Part shown: positions 1 through 13,590 of the stretch, piece after piece
Numbering within the stretch: position 1 is the first letter of the stretch
How the letters are laid out: each line of letters opens with the position of its first letter
NCBI GenBank assembly: GCA_030247575.1
Contig: JAOTRV010000009.1
Coordinates: forward strand, 62,001-126,000
Length of the DNA: 64,000 nucleotides
DNA from: Sulfuritalea sp.
Lineage (GTDB): Bacteria > Pseudomonadota > Gammaproteobacteria > Burkholderiales > Rhodocyclaceae
Direction: 5' to 3'
Made by a program: the position numbers and the translations under genes
Notes under the pieces: generated by a model
What the model was told of the DNA's origin: nothing
Database searches by the model: none
What the model saw: the letters and a program-made list of their open reading frames with translations, nothing else

Positions 1-1
1 G

Positions 2-3507
<3,506 letters not shown>

Positions 3508-3511
<4 letters not shown>

Positions 3512-3638
3512 ACAAGGCCTTCCCCCCGGCCCCCTCCCCGCGGGAGGGGGTGACTGAGGTTCTGTCGCCGCGCGTTGCGCGCCGACTTCCGTGCAATGAC
3601 TTGCTGCCCCCTTGGGGCGGCCCTGCGGAGGCAGCGTA

Positions 3639-3639
<1 letters not shown>
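3508..3639 (+). CDS. Repeat-derived mini-ORF between gltB and gltD, 43 aa
   Basis: The spacer between gltB and gltD is one complete open frame. Its ATG overlaps the gltB stop (ATGA) and its TAA overlaps the gltD ATG (TAATG). The peptide starts [14 protein letters not shown] and ends [12 protein letters not shown] diverged copy at 55329-55451 has the same frame, ends and overlap logic. The 3' part (ggaggcagcg) also supplies a Shine-Dalgarno sequence for gltD. Translation is an inference from the overlaps and the retained frame. It may instead be a non-coding repeat that happens to be open. Confidence 0.4.

Positions 3640-3641
<2 letters not shown>
3508..3641 (+). repeat. Operon-spacer repeat, copy 1
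   Basis: The segment shares its two ends with 55329-55451. The left end is ATGAACA followed by CCTTCCCCCCGGCCCCC, and the right end is CTGCCCCCTGGGGCGG-like, then GGAGGCAGC directly before the next start codon. The centre differs between copies in sequence and by 9 bases in length. The left half contains a GC-rich hairpin (cccctcccc/ggggaggg type). Confidence 0.75.
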
Positions 3642-5102
<1,461 letters not shown>

Positions 5103-5109
5103 GCACGTC

Positions 5110-6471
5110 TTGAACGTCGTCATTCTCGCCGCCGGACAGGGCAAGCGGATGCGCTCCGATCTGCCCAAGGTGCTGCATCGTCTGGCGGGGAAGCCCTTGC
5201 TGGGGCATGTGCTCGATACCGCGCGCGAGACCGGCGCGGCGAAGATTTGCGTGGTGTACGGTCATGGCGGCGAGCAGGTACGCGCCGCGCTCGACGCGCC
5301 CGACTTGACCTGGGCGTTGCAGGAGCCCCAACTCGGCACCGGCCATGCGGTCCTGCAGGCGATGCCCGGCGCCGTGTCGTCGGCGTCGACTCTCGTGCTC
5401 TACGGCGACGTTCCGCTGATTCGCGCTTCGACCTTGCGGCGCCTGATCAAGGCGGCAGGTGTCGACTCCCTGGCCTTGCTGACCGCGCATCTCGACAATC
5501 CGCAGGGCTATGGCCGCATCGTGCGGGCCGACGGTCTCGTCACGCGCATCGTCGAGGAGAAGGATGCCGACGACGCGGAAAAGGCGATCCGTGAAATCAA
5601 CACCGGCATTCTGGTGGCGCCCGCCGCGGCGCTGGCGCGCTGGCTGCCGACGCTGGGCAATCGCAACGCGCAGGGCGAGTACTACCTGACCGACATCGTC
5701 GCCCTGGCCGTGGCCGAGGGCATGCCCGTGGTGACGGCGCATCCCGACGAAGCCTGGGAAACCGAGGGCATCAACAGCAAGGCGCAACTCGCCATGCTGG
5801 AGCGCGTGTATCAGCGCAACGTCGCCGAGCGGCTCATGGAGACGGGGGCGACGCTGGCCGATCCGGCGCGCATCGATGTGCGCGGCGAACTCGTCTGCGG
5901 CCGTGATGCCGCCATTGACGTCAATTGCGTGTTCGAAGGCCGCGTCGAGCTGGCCGATTGCGTGACCATAGGCGCCAACTGCGTGCTGAAGAATTGCCGC
6001 ATCGGCAGCGGCGCGCGCATCGCGCCTTTCTGCCACATCGAAGACGCGGTGGTCGGAGCGGGAGGCATCATCGGTCCCTATGCCCGGTTGCGACCCGGCA
6101 CCGAGTTGGGCCGCGAGGTCCATGTCGGCAATTTCGTCGAAGTGAAGAATTCCTCCATCGCCGATCATTCGAAGGCCAATCACCTCGCGTATATCGGCGA
6201 TGCCACGATCGGCAGCCGCGTCAATGTCGGCGCCGGCACCATCACCTGCAACTACGACGGCGCCAACAAGCATCGCACGGTGATCGAGGACGATGCCTTC
6301 ATCGGCTCCGACACCCAGCTGGTGGCGCCGGTGACGGTCGGCCGCGGCGCCACGTTGGGCGCGGGAACGACGCTGACGCGCGACGCACCACCCGATCAAC
6401 TGACTGTTTCGCGCGCGAAGCAGTTGTCGATTCCCGGCTGGAAGCGGCCGGTGAAAAAGAAGAAGGACTGA
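5110..6471 (+). CDS. glmU: Bifunctional GlcNAc-1-P uridyltransferase / GlcN-1-P acetyltransferase
   Basis: The 453-residue enzyme makes UDP-GlcNAc for peptidoglycan and LPS. The N-terminal nucleotidyltransferase has LAAGQGKRM near the start and LYGDVPLI about residue 98. The C-terminal left-handed beta-helix runs from about residue 250, with acetyltransferase motifs YIGDATIG and [11 protein letters not shown]. The start is TTG at 5110, just after gltD and without a clear Shine-Dalgarno sequence, which suggests translational coupling. A dispersed short repeat encodes AVSSASTL directly before LYGD. The gene is 3 bases from glmS. Confidence 0.96.
   Translation: MNVVILAAGQGKRMRSDLPKVLHRLAGKPLLGHVLDTARETGAAKICVVYGHGGEQVRAALDAPDLTWALQEPQLGTGHAVLQAMPGAVSSASTLVLYGDVPLIRASTLRRLIKAAGVDSLALLTAHLDNPQGYGRIVRADGLVTRIVEEKDADDAEKAIREINTGILVAPAAALARWLPTLGNRNAQGEYYLTDIVALAVAEGMPVVTAHPDEAWETEGINSKAQLAMLERVYQRNVAERLMETGATLADPARIDVRGELVCGRDAAIDVNCVFEGRVELADCVTIGANCVLKNCRIGSGARIAPFCHIEDAVVGAGGIIGPYARLRPGTELGREVHVGNFVEVKNSSIADHSKANHLAYIGDATIGSRVNVGAGTITCNYDGANKHRTVIEDDAFIGSDTQLVAPVTVGRGATLGAGTTLTRDAPPDQLTVSRAKQLSIPGWKRPVKKKKD
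5371..5394 (-). repeat. Dispersed short repeat, copy in glmU
   Basis: On the minus strand: GAGAGTCGACGCCGACGACA then CGGC. It differs from the icmF copy at one position in 24. It encodes AVSSASTL on the plus strand. Confidence 0.7.
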
Positions 6472-6474
6472 GCC

Positions 6475-8313
6475 ATGTGCGGCATCGTCGCAGCCGTTGC
6501 CGCGCGCAACATCGTTCCGGTCCTGATCGAGGGCCTGACCAAGCTGGAATATCGCGGCTACGACTCGGCCGGCCTCGCCCTGCTCAATCCGACGCTGACG
6601 CGCCTGCGCAGCGTCGGCCGCGTCGGCGAACTGGCGGTGCAGGCGGAAGGGCAGGTGGCCCACCATGGCATCGCCCATACCCGCTGGGCCACGCATGGCG
6701 TGCCCTCCGAGCGCAATGCGCATCCGCATGTTTCGGGCGGCCTGGCGGTGGTGCATAACGGCATCATCGAAAACTACGCCGAGCTGAAGCAGGAGCTGAT
6801 CGCGGGGGGGTATGCGTTCAGTTCCGATACCGACACCGAAGTCATCGCCCATCTGATCCAGCACACGTTGAAGTCGACGCCGGGCCTGTTCGAAGCCGTG
6901 CGCCTGGTCGCCGCGCGCCTGGTCGGTGCCTATGCGATTGCCGTGGTGCAGGAGTGGAGCGACGCGATCGTGGTCGCCCGCCACGGCGCGCCGCTGCTGC
7001 TGGGGCTGGGCCAAGGTGAAAATGGCGGCAACTACGCCGCGTCGGACGCATCGGCCCTGTTGCAGGTCACGCGCCGCATGATCTATCTCGAAGACGGCGA
7101 CGTCGCCGAGCTGACACGCGCTGCGATTCGAATAGTAGACGCCGGCGGCACGGCGCTGAATGTGCCGGGAGACCGCCCGGTGCATGAAAGCACGCTTTCC
7201 GCCGACGACGTCGAGATGGGCGACTATCAGCACTACATGCAGAAGGAAATCTTCGAGCAGCCGCAGGCGCTGGCCGCGACTCTCGAAATGATCGGCGGGG
7301 CGCAGACCCTGAGCCCCAACCTGTTCGGCGTCGCCGCGCCGGAAATGCTGAGGGGCGCGCGCTCGGTGCTGATCCTCGCCTGCGGCACCAGTTACCACGC
7401 GGGCCTCGTCGCGCGCTACTGGATCGAACAGCTGGCGGGCATCGCCTGCAGCGTCGAAATCGCCAGCGAGTATCGCTATCGCGTCTCGGTGCCGAATCCG
7501 GAGCAGCTCGTCGTGGCGATTTCGCAGTCCGGCGAAACGGCCGACACGCTGGCCTCGGTGAAGCATGCCAAGGCGCTGGGCATGGGACGCACGCTTGCGA
7601 TCTGCAACGTTCCCGAATCGGCCATCGTGCGCGAATGTGCGTTGCGCTTTCTGACGCGGGCCGGTCCCGAAATCGGCGTCGCTTCGACCAAGGCCTTCAC
7701 CACCCAGTTGGCGGCACTGTTCCTGCTCGCGGTGACGCTGGCCAAGCAGGCCGGGCGCCTGACTCCGGAACAGGAAGGCGCGCATCTGAAGGCCCTGCGC
7801 CACCTGCCGGTGGCGGTGCAAAAAGTCCTGGCACTCGAACCCGAAATCAGAGCCTGGGCGACGCAGTTCGCCGACAAGCAGCACGCGCTGTTCCTCGGCC
7901 GCGGTCATCACTATCCGATCGCGCTGGAAGGCGCGTTGAAGCTCAAGGAAATCTCCTACATCCACGCCGAAGGCTATCCCGCCGGCGAGCTCAAGCACGG
8001 TCCCCTGGCGTTGGTGGACAAGGACATGCCGGTCATCAGCGTCGCCCCCAACGATGCGCTGCTGGAAAAACTCAAGTCCAACTTGAAGGAAGTCGCCGCG
8101 CGCGGCGGTGAACTTTATGTTTTCGCCGATGCCGATTCGGCGGTAGACCAAGAAGCCGGCGTGCATGTCCTGCGCCTGCCCGAGCACTACGGCCTGTTGT
8201 CACCGGTGCTGCACGTCGTTCCGCTGCAACTGCTGTCCTACCACACCGCCCTGGTGAAGGGCACGGATGTCGACAAGCCGCGGAACCTGGCGAAGAGCGT
8301 CACGGTCGAGTGA
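6475..8313 (+). CDS. glmS: Glutamine-fructose-6-phosphate aminotransferase
   Basis: The 612-residue enzyme makes glucosamine-6-phosphate, the precursor that GlmM and GlmU convert to UDP-GlcNAc. After Met removal the N-terminal nucleophile Cys is exposed (MCGIVAAVA). The glutaminase domain has EYRGYDSAG and HTRWATHG. Two SIS sugar-isomerase domains follow (CGTSYHAGL and [10 protein letters not shown] in the first), and the C-terminus ends [11 protein letters not shown] as expected. It is three bases after glmU, so co-translation is likely. Confidence 0.97.
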   Translation: MCGIVAAVAARNIVPVLIEGLTKLEYRGYDSAGLALLNPTLTRLRSVGRVGELAVQAEGQVAHHGIAHTRWATHGVPSERNAHPHVSGGLAVVHNGIIENYAELKQELIAGGYAFSSDTDTEVIAHLIQHTLKSTPGLFEAVRLVAARLVGAYAIAVVQEWSDAIVVARHGAPLLLGLGQGENGGNYAASDASALLQVTRRMIYLEDGDVAELTRAAIRIVDAGGTALNVPGDRPVHESTLSADDVEMGDYQHYMQKEIFEQPQALAATLEMIGGAQTLSPNLFGVAAPEMLRGARSVLILACGTSYHAGLVARYWIEQLAGIACSVEIASEYRYRVSVPNPEQLVVAISQSGETADTLASVKHAKALGMGRTLAICNVPESAIVRECALRFLTRAGPEIGVASTKAFTTQLAALFLLAVTLAKQAGRLTPEQEGAHLKALRHLPVAVQKVLALEPEIRAWATQFADKQHALFLGRGHHYPIALEGALKLKEISYIHAEGYPAGELKHGPLALVDKDMPVISVAPNDALLEKLKSNLKEVAARGGELYVFADADSAVDQEAGVHVLRLPEHYGLLSPVLHVVPLQLLSYHTALVKGTDVDKPRNLAKSVTVE

Positions 8314-8315
8314 CG

Positions 8316-8340
8316 AAGGGAGGCCTGCGGCTTCCTTGTT
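8316..8340 (+). terminator. Possible weak terminator after glmS
   Basis: A GC-rich imperfect hairpin (aaggGaggcc, loop tgc, ggcttcctt) begins 2 bases after the glmS stop. It is followed by only a short T-containing tail (ttgttct). The remainder of 8341-8454 holds no gene that I can recognise. Confidence 0.4.
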
Positions 8341-8454
8341 CTGACCAATTGAAGTCGAAAACTATCCAAAAGAGTCAAAGGCCCTGACTGTCGCGAGGAC
8401 CAGAGAATCCCTTTCGAGGCAGCAGGCGACGCTCGCCTTGCCCACAAACCGGCG

Positions 8455-9108
8455 TCAGCGTACCGGTGCGATGCCCCACTCCGCTACGCCTTCGGGAAGC
8501 CGTACGGCGTTGTAGCCTTTCTTGCGCAGCAGTTCCACCGCGTCAAGCGCCATCAGGCAGTATGGGCCGCGGCAATAGGCAACCACCTGCTTCCCCTTGG
8601 GCAGTTCGGAGAGCCGCAGCTTCAACTCGTCGATCGGAATCGAGCGCGCGAAAGGCAGGTGCGCGGCAAGGAATTCGTCCGTCGGCCTGACGTCGAGCAC
8701 GACCACGTCGCCCTTGCGCGCCAGCTTGACGAGGCTGTCGCGATCCTGCGGCGCGAGTTCCTTCGGGTGGCTCATCATCTGCTCCAGCACCAGTCGCAAC
8801 TCGACCAGCCTGTCTTCCGCGAGTGAGCGGATGGTTACCCAGAAATCGGCAACCTCGCGGTTGGCGATCCGGTAGATCACATGCTTGCCCTTCTTCTCGG
8901 TTTCGACGAGGCGGGCAGCCCGCAACTCGCGCAAGTGTGCGCTGGCGAGCTTCATGCTGATGGCTGCTTCACGCGCGAGCGTATCCACGGACTTTTCGCC
9001 CTGGCATAGAAGTTCGATCAGTTCCAGGCGCTTCGGGCTGCAAGTCGCCTTGCCGATGCGGGCCACCTGCTCGTAGAGCAGGTCCTTGATATGTCGTGAA
9101 TTATTCAT
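8455..9108 (-). CDS. ArsR-family repressor fused to a rhodanese domain
   Basis: The 217-residue protein has an N-terminal ArsR/SmtB winged helix (residues ~15-95; LELIELLCQGEKSVDTLA, then the recognition helix SMKLASAHLRELRAARLV). A rhodanese domain follows (~115-215) with the active-site loop YCRGPYC. ArsR-rhodanese fusions are known as a regulator architecture. Here the likely signal is sulfane sulfur, because the divergent genes include a DsrE protein. No arsenic genes lie nearby. A 9-bp inverted repeat in the shared promoter is the likely operator. Confidence 0.9.
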   Translation of the reverse strand: MNNSRHIKDLLYEQVARIGKATCSPKRLELIELLCQGEKSVDTLAREAAISMKLASAHLRELRAARLVETEKKGKHVIYRIANREVADFWVTIRSLAEDRLVELRLVLEQMMSHPKELAPQDRDSLVKLARKGDVVVLDVRPTDEFLAAHLPFARSIPIDELKLRLSELPKGKQVVAYCRGPYCLMALDAVELLRKKGYNAVRLPEGVAEWGIAPVR

Positions 9109-9112
9109 GGTA

Positions 9113-9193
9113 ATTAATCTAATGTTTCAACGATCATCTGTCAAATATTGCCGGAGACTCTTGACATTCCCGTCGTTCGAGGGCTAGATTAAT
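9113..9193. promoter_or_regulatory. Divergent promoter region with candidate ArsR operator half-sites
   Basis: ATTAATCTA at 9113-9121 and its exact reverse complement TAGATTAAT at 9185-9193 flank the divergent promoter. The first lies 5-13 bases upstream of the ArsR-rhodanese start codon. The second covers the -10 hexamer of the rightward promoter. Such placement would allow one regulator to repress both directions. Binding is inferred. Confidence 0.55.
9161..9190 (+). promoter_or_regulatory. Sigma-70-like promoter for the DsrE/Fe-S locus
   Basis: A perfect -35 TTGACA (9161-9166) is followed after 18 bases by a -10-like TAGATT (9185-9190). The -10 overlaps the candidate operator arm TAGATTAAT. 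Transcription would start about 35 bases before the ATG at 9232, which has a strong Shine-Dalgarno sequence (aaggaggcccc). Confidence 0.55.
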
Positions 9194-9231
9194 CCAATAA
9201 GCGTTAGATCGTTGGCTACCAAGGAGGCCCC

Positions 9232-9674
9232 ATGCGCATCATCAAATCGCTTGTGCTGCTATGGCTGCTCGCTACCGGGGCCGCGGCTTCGGCGAATCAG
9301 TCCATGCCGGTGCCGGGCGCCATCGATAGCACCGGCCGCAAGGTCCTGACCATCGTCAAAAAGGATCCGCCCGGCCTTTGCTGCATCGGCAATGTCCAGG
9401 TCGCTGCCGAGATCGCCAACACCTGTCGCGTACCGATCCAGATTCTGCCTGTCAGCCTCGTGCCCGATGTGCCTGCACCCGGCGTGTTTTACGGTCAGGA
9501 ACTGATCGCCGCCGACGGCTGCGACCACAACGGCCAGTCCAGTTTCCAGATCGTCGCCGACGCGCTCGACATGGAGGGGCGCCGAAACAGCCGAAGAGCG
9601 GCCTCATCTATCAGGACAAGGTACGCAAGGAATTCGAGGCCTTGAAATCAACCATCAAGACCGGAGGCAAATGA
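9232..9674 (+). pseudogene. Small exported Cys-containing protein with a -1 frameshift
   Basis: The frame starts with a signal peptide (MRIIKSLVLLWLLATGAAAS) and has paired cysteines (LCCIG, NTC, DGCDHN). I do not recognise the family. The 5' frame would run on to 9645 with a low-quality tail (RRNSRRAASSIR). From the GGGG run at ~9574-9577 the other frame continues naturally as GAPKQPKSGLIYQDKVRKEF and ends at 9674, one base before the DsrE gene. One extra G would restore a ~147-residue protein. This may be a sequence error or a real mutation. It is the first gene rightward from the ArsR-rhodanese operator. Confidence 0.65.
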
Positions 9675-9675
9675 A

Positions 9676-10026
9676 ATGGCAAAGCACCTGTTCATTCTCA
9701 ACGACCCGCCTTATGGCACCGAACGCAGCTATAACGCCGTGCGTCTTGCGCGCTCGCTGTTGAACGCGCAGGAGGAAGTTCGCGTGTTCCTGATGGGCGA
9801 CGCCGCCGCCTGCGCCGTCGCCGGACAAAAGGTACCGCAGGGCTACTACAACCTCGGTGACATGCTCGGTGCGGTGATTCGTCGCAACGGCGAGATTTCG
9901 GTTTGCGGCACGTGCATGGACGCCCGCGGCATGGCCGCGGAGCGCCTGATCGAGGGCGCGACACGCGGTACCATGGACATCCTGACCGAGTGGACCGAAT
10001 GGGCCGACAAGGTGCTGGTGTTCTGA
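9676..10026 (+). CDS. DsrE-family protein
   Basis: The 116-residue cytosolic protein has the DsrE/YchN fold pattern: an N-terminal strand KHLFILNDPPYG, then VRVFLMGDAA, and a CxxC-like SVCGTCMDARG (Cys77, Cys80). DsrE-family proteins carry or sense sulfane sulfur. Which sulfur partner it uses here is unknown. The start codon is two bases after the upstream stop (atgaa-atggc), and the stop overlaps the next ATG (TGATG), so the genes are probably coupled. Confidence 0.85.
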   Translation: MAKHLFILNDPPYGTERSYNAVRLARSLLNAQEEVRVFLMGDAAACAVAGQKVPQGYYNLGDMLGAVIRRNGEISVCGTCMDARGMAAERLIEGATRGTMDILTEWTEWADKVLVF

Positions 10027-10274
10027 TGGCCAGGACGGTGCGCGTCCGCGGTGCCGGCATCGAGATTCACGTGGTCGCCGAGACCCTGCGCAAGTTGCCG
10101 TCGATGCAGCGCCGCGAACTCGGAACATCTGGACAAGGTGCTCCGCAAAAACACCGGCGTTGCCCCCGGTTCCAATCTGCTGAGGCCCAAAGCAAAAATA
10201 ACCCTGCCGCCTTCAGCAATTTTGATCAACATCAAATCATAAATACTCGGCGGCTGTTATATCTCTCCGGTTAG
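10026..10274 (+). pseudogene. Small ORF after the DsrE gene, probably frameshifted
   Basis: It starts at the TGATG overlap with the DsrE stop as MARTVRVRGAGIEIHVVAET. In that frame it runs 82 codons but turns low quality after RREL. Removing one G at ~10121-10122 gives a more protein-like continuation (ELEHLDKVLRKNTGVAPG) that ends at 10242. No family is recognised. The basic, short product could be a partner of the DsrE protein. Confidence that something is translated here is moderate; confidence in the exact end is low. Confidence 0.4.
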
Positions 10275-10426
10275 CTTTTTGAGCAAGAACCACGGCTCAG
10301 CGTGATCGGAGTTTGTATGTCTGTATGTCCGATCACCCCGCGAATCCCGGGTGGCAGCAACCCGATCCGGATTCCGGTCGCCATGACTTGCCCTGCACGA
10401 ATTATTTTCCCTTACTGGAGCCAATT

Positions 10427-11521
10427 GTGACCCCTAACGAGAGCCCTTCGGCCGATCCTGCCCAAGACAAGCCGTCCCAATGCCAGGCGCAAGCGGCGTC
10501 GGCCGATCCTTCCTCCGTGCCGGGCCCGACAACCTCGCGCCGCAGTTTTCTGAAAGCGGGCGGTGCCCTCAGCATGTCGTCGCTGATGGGCGCCGCGGCG
10601 CTGATGGTTCAGTCCGACGATGCCGCCGCCGCCACCGAATGGGCCGAGCACTTCCAGAAGAACTACCGTCTGATGACTGACGCGGAAAAGGCCGAGGCGC
10701 GCGCCCGGCTTGAACGGCGCTACTCCTCCGAGTACGGCAAGAAGGTCGCCGTCGATACCACCGAGGCGCAGCCGGGCGTGCTCATGGGCTACGCCCTGAA
10801 CATCCGCAAATGCATTGGCTGCCGCCGTTGCGTGCATGCCTGTGTCGAGGAAAACAACCAGTCGCGCGGCACGCGACCCGGAGAAAAGATCGAGTGGATC
10901 CAGGTCCTCAGGATGGAGCGCGGCGAGTTCTCCAAGGACAAGATGAACCACGGTTATCCCGAGGGCCTGGGCATCCAGGTCGGCGGCAACGCCTACACCC
11001 CGGCCGGCCAGGTGCTGGAAGGCCAGTACCACTACAACCCCGAGGCCGTTCCGGAAAAGGACGCCACCTACATGCCGATCGCCTGCATGCAGTGCGAGAA
11101 GCCGCCCTGCGTCAAGGTCTGCCCGGTGCGCACGACCTACCGCGAGGCCGACGGCCCGGTGGTGATCGACTACAACTGGTGCATCGGCTGCAAGATGTGC
11201 ATGAACGCCTGCCCCTACTGGGCGCGCCGCTTCAACCTGACCAAGCCGGTGCTGCCCAAGGAAGAAATGAACCCGGTCACGCACTACCTGGGCAACCGTC
11301 CGCGCATGCGCGGCGTGGTCGAGAAATGCCACTGGTGCCTGCAACGCACCCGCCACGACCGCTACCCGGCCTGCGTCGAAGTCTGCCCGGTCGGCGCCCG
11401 CAAGTTCGGCAACCTGCTCGATCCGGAAAGCGAAGTGAGCAAGATCCTGGAGCGGAAGAACGTCTTCCGCCTCAAGGCCGAGCTCAACACCTTCCCGAAA
11501 TTCTTCTACTTCTACGATTGA
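10427..11521 (+). CDS. Tat-exported four-cluster Fe-S subunit (DsrO/TtrB-like)
   Basis: This electron-transfer subunit is ~364 residues. A twin-arginine signal (SRRSFLKAGG, Arg38-Arg39) puts it in the periplasm. Four [4Fe-4S] sets are visible: CIGCRRCVHAC, CMQCEKPPCVKVC, CIGCKMCMNAC, and CHWC paired with CVEVC. I choose GTG 10427 because GGAG lies 7 bases upstream. ATG 10325 is in frame and would give a long leader. It sits 10 bases before the NrfD-like gene. It resembles DsrO or the Fe-S subunits of molybdopterin reductases, but no catalytic subunit is encoded here. Confidence 0.9.
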   Translation: MTPNESPSADPAQDKPSQCQAQAASADPSSVPGPTTSRRSFLKAGGALSMSSLMGAAALMVQSDDAAAATEWAEHFQKNYRLMTDAEKAEARARLERRYSSEYGKKVAVDTTEAQPGVLMGYALNIRKCIGCRRCVHACVEENNQSRGTRPGEKIEWIQVLRMERGEFSKDKMNHGYPEGLGIQVGGNAYTPAGQVLEGQYHYNPEAVPEKDATYMPIACMQCEKPPCVKVCPVRTTYREADGPVVIDYNWCIGCKMCMNACPYWARRFNLTKPVLPKEEMNPVTHYLGNRPRMRGVVEKCHWCLQRTRHDRYPACVEVCPVGARKFGNLLDPESEVSKILERKNVFRLKAELNTFPKFFYFYD

Positions 11522-11531
11522 GGAGCGAGCC

Positions 11532-12755
11532 GTGCAACAACTGACCAGTTTCGCTACCGACTATGCCCGCTACGTGCTCAAGGGCGGTACGAAGTTCTAT
11601 GCCTGGATGGGCTCGCTCGCGCTGCTCATCGTCGGCATGATGTATGTGTTCTATCTGCAAAACACCGACGGCCTGATCGTCACCGGCATGACCAGCCAGA
11701 TCAGCGACGGCCTGTACCTGGCCAACCTGGTGTTCCTGGTGGGTGTGGCGGCCGGGGCGGTGACCATCGTCTTCCCGGCCTACGTCTATCATCACGAAGG
11801 CATGCACAAGGTGGCCGTGCTGGGCGAAATGCTGGCCATCTCGGCGGTGATCATGGTGATGGTGTTCGTTTTCGCCCACATGGGCCGGCCCGACCGCCTG
11901 TGGCACATGATCCCGCCCTGGGGCATCTACAGCTTCTCCTCGATGCTGGGCTGGGACGTGATGGTGCTCAACGGCTACCTGATCCTCAACTTCATCTGCG
12001 GCTTCTACTACCTGTGGTGCAAGTACACCGGCAACCCGATCAACCAGAAATGGTTCATCCCGCTGGTGTATGTCGCCATCGCCTGGGCGCTGTCGATCCA
12101 CACGGTGACGGCCTTCCTGATGGCCAACAACCCGGCGCGCCCGATGTGGTTCCACAGCATGATGCCGATCCGCTTCATCGCCACCGCCTTCGCGGCCGGC
12201 CCGGCGCTGATCATCCTGATCTTCCTGGTCATCCGCAAGAACACCAAGTTCTGGGTCGATGACAGCGCGATCAAGCTGCTCACCACGATCGTCCAGTTCT
12301 GCCTGGGCATCGCCATCTTCCTGACCCTGTCGGAAGTCGTGGTCGAGCTCTACGCCCGCACCGAGCACGCCAATGGGCTCTACTACCTGATGTTCGGCCT
12401 GCACGGCCTCACCGGGCTGGTGCCGTGGTTCTGGAGCTCGGTGGTGCTGATGATATGCGCGTTCGTGATGTTCTTCATGCCGTCGTTCCGCAATGACTTC
12501 AACAGGCTGCAAATCCCCTGCGTGATGGCCTTTGCCGGCATCTGGATCGAGAAGGGCATGGGCCTGATCGTCCCCGGCTACATCCCCTCGCCGATCGGCG
12601 AAGTCACCGAGTACCACCCGAGCTTCGTCGAGTGGCTGATGGTGCTGGGCATCTGGGCCTTCGGTTTCTTCATCCTGACCATCCTGCTCAAGGGCGCCAT
12701 CGGCATCATGCTGGGCGAGGTCAAGTTCGGCGGCCAGACCGTCGCGACGAAGTGA
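11532..12755 (+). CDS. NrfD/PsrC/DsrP-like quinone-interacting membrane subunit
   Basis: The 407-residue protein has about ten hydrophobic helices, for example WMGSLALLIVGMMYVFYL and MLAISAVIMVMVFVFAHM. The family takes electrons from, or gives them to, the quinone pool and docks a periplasmic Fe-S subunit. Conserved-looking loops include HMGRPDRLWHMIPPWG and TEYHPSFVEW. The start is GTG with a strong Shine-Dalgarno sequence (aggagcgagcc). The gene is one base from the cytochrome gene, so the three genes should form one membrane complex. DsrP-type sulfur complexes are the closest analogy I can offer. Confidence 0.88.
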   Translation: MQQLTSFATDYARYVLKGGTKFYAWMGSLALLIVGMMYVFYLQNTDGLIVTGMTSQISDGLYLANLVFLVGVAAGAVTIVFPAYVYHHEGMHKVAVLGEMLAISAVIMVMVFVFAHMGRPDRLWHMIPPWGIYSFSSMLGWDVMVLNGYLILNFICGFYYLWCKYTGNPINQKWFIPLVYVAIAWALSIHTVTAFLMANNPARPMWFHSMMPIRFIATAFAAGPALIILIFLVIRKNTKFWVDDSAIKLLTTIVQFCLGIAIFLTLSEVVVELYARTEHANGLYYLMFGLHGLTGLVPWFWSSVVLMICAFVMFFMPSFRNDFNRLQIPCVMAFAGIWIEKGMGLIVPGYIPSPIGEVTEYHPSFVEWLMVLGIWAFGFFILTILLKGAIGIMLGEVKFGGQTVATK

Positions 12756-12756
12756 G

Positions 12757-13590
12757 ATGACGATCATGAAAAAACTTGCAATCCCCACGATGATCCTCGC
12801 CTTCTGCTGCGGGATGATGACGTCCGCGCTGGCGCAGGACTCCAAGGCCGCGGCGGCGCAAGCACCCGCGGCGCAGCCGCCGCAGGAAACGGTCTGTTTC
12901 GAAAGCCGCAAGGGCGCGTCGGAAGTCACCAAGCGCGACCTCAAGCCCGGCTGGCCCAACGTCAAGTGCTCGCCGAAGACCGGCGCGGCGCTCTGGTACG
13001 GCGATCCCTACGACGGCACGGTGCCGATGGGCAAGATGCCGGGGCTGGAAAAGATCCCGGAGGGTCACGCCGTGATCAAGCCGCGTACCGAGAAACTGGC
13101 CCTGATGCCGATGTGCGGAGTCTCCTGTCATAACGGCGTCGGCCCCCAGTTTTCGCCGCCCACGCTGCCGAAGGGCAAGAAACCCGTGCCGCTCCCGACC
13201 ATGGAAGCGATGGTTCCCGACCTCAAGGACCTGCAACACGGCCGCGGCCGCATTTGGTGCATGGACTGCCATCACACGACCAAGCGCAACATGCTCGTCG
13301 ACCATTTCGGCGATCCGGTCAGCTTCGACCAGCCGCAGCTGCTGTGCGGCAAGTGCCACGGCGACAAGCTGCGCGACTGGCGTGACGGCATCCATGGCAA
13401 GCGCATCGGCAATTTCACCAGCACCGGCAAGAAGCGCTGGTTCACCTGCACCGAATGCCACAATCCGCACAACGTGCAGGATGGCGCCCGCAACCGCGGC
13501 TTCGTCCAGCTCCAGCCGGAAGCATCGCCGCAGCTGCCCAGGGGGATGAAGGACGCTTCGCACGAGAAGCTGCATCCGATAGCGCACTGA
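12757..13590 (+). CDS. Periplasmic multihaem cytochrome c
   Basis: The 277-residue protein starts with a signal peptide (MKKLAIPTMILAFCCGMMTSALA). Three canonical haem sites are visible (CMDCH, CGKCH, CTECH). A fourth site reads CGVSCH, with three residues between the cysteines. Extra cysteines are VCFES and VKCSP. It is translationally packed against the NrfD-like gene and probably accepts or donates electrons for the Fe-S/NrfD module, much as DsrJ does in DsrMKJOP. The stop overlaps the next start (TGATG). Confidence 0.85.
   Translation: MTIMKKLAIPTMILAFCCGMMTSALAQDSKAAAAQAPAAQPPQETVCFESRKGASEVTKRDLKPGWPNVKCSPKTGAALWYGDPYDGTVPMGKMPGLEKIPEGHAVIKPRTEKLALMPMCGVSCHNGVGPQFSPPTLPKGKKPVPLPTMEAMVPDLKDLQHGRGRIWCMDCHHTTKRNMLVDHFGDPVSFDQPQLLCGKCHGDKLRDWRDGIHGKRIGNFTSTGKKRWFTCTECHNPHNVQDGARNRGFVQLQPEASPQLPRGMKDASHEKLHPIAH

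Noticed and set aside
8341-8454. Possible small RNA or gene after glmS
   Set aside because: No start with a Shine-Dalgarno, no clear promoter and no conserved structure were visible by eye.
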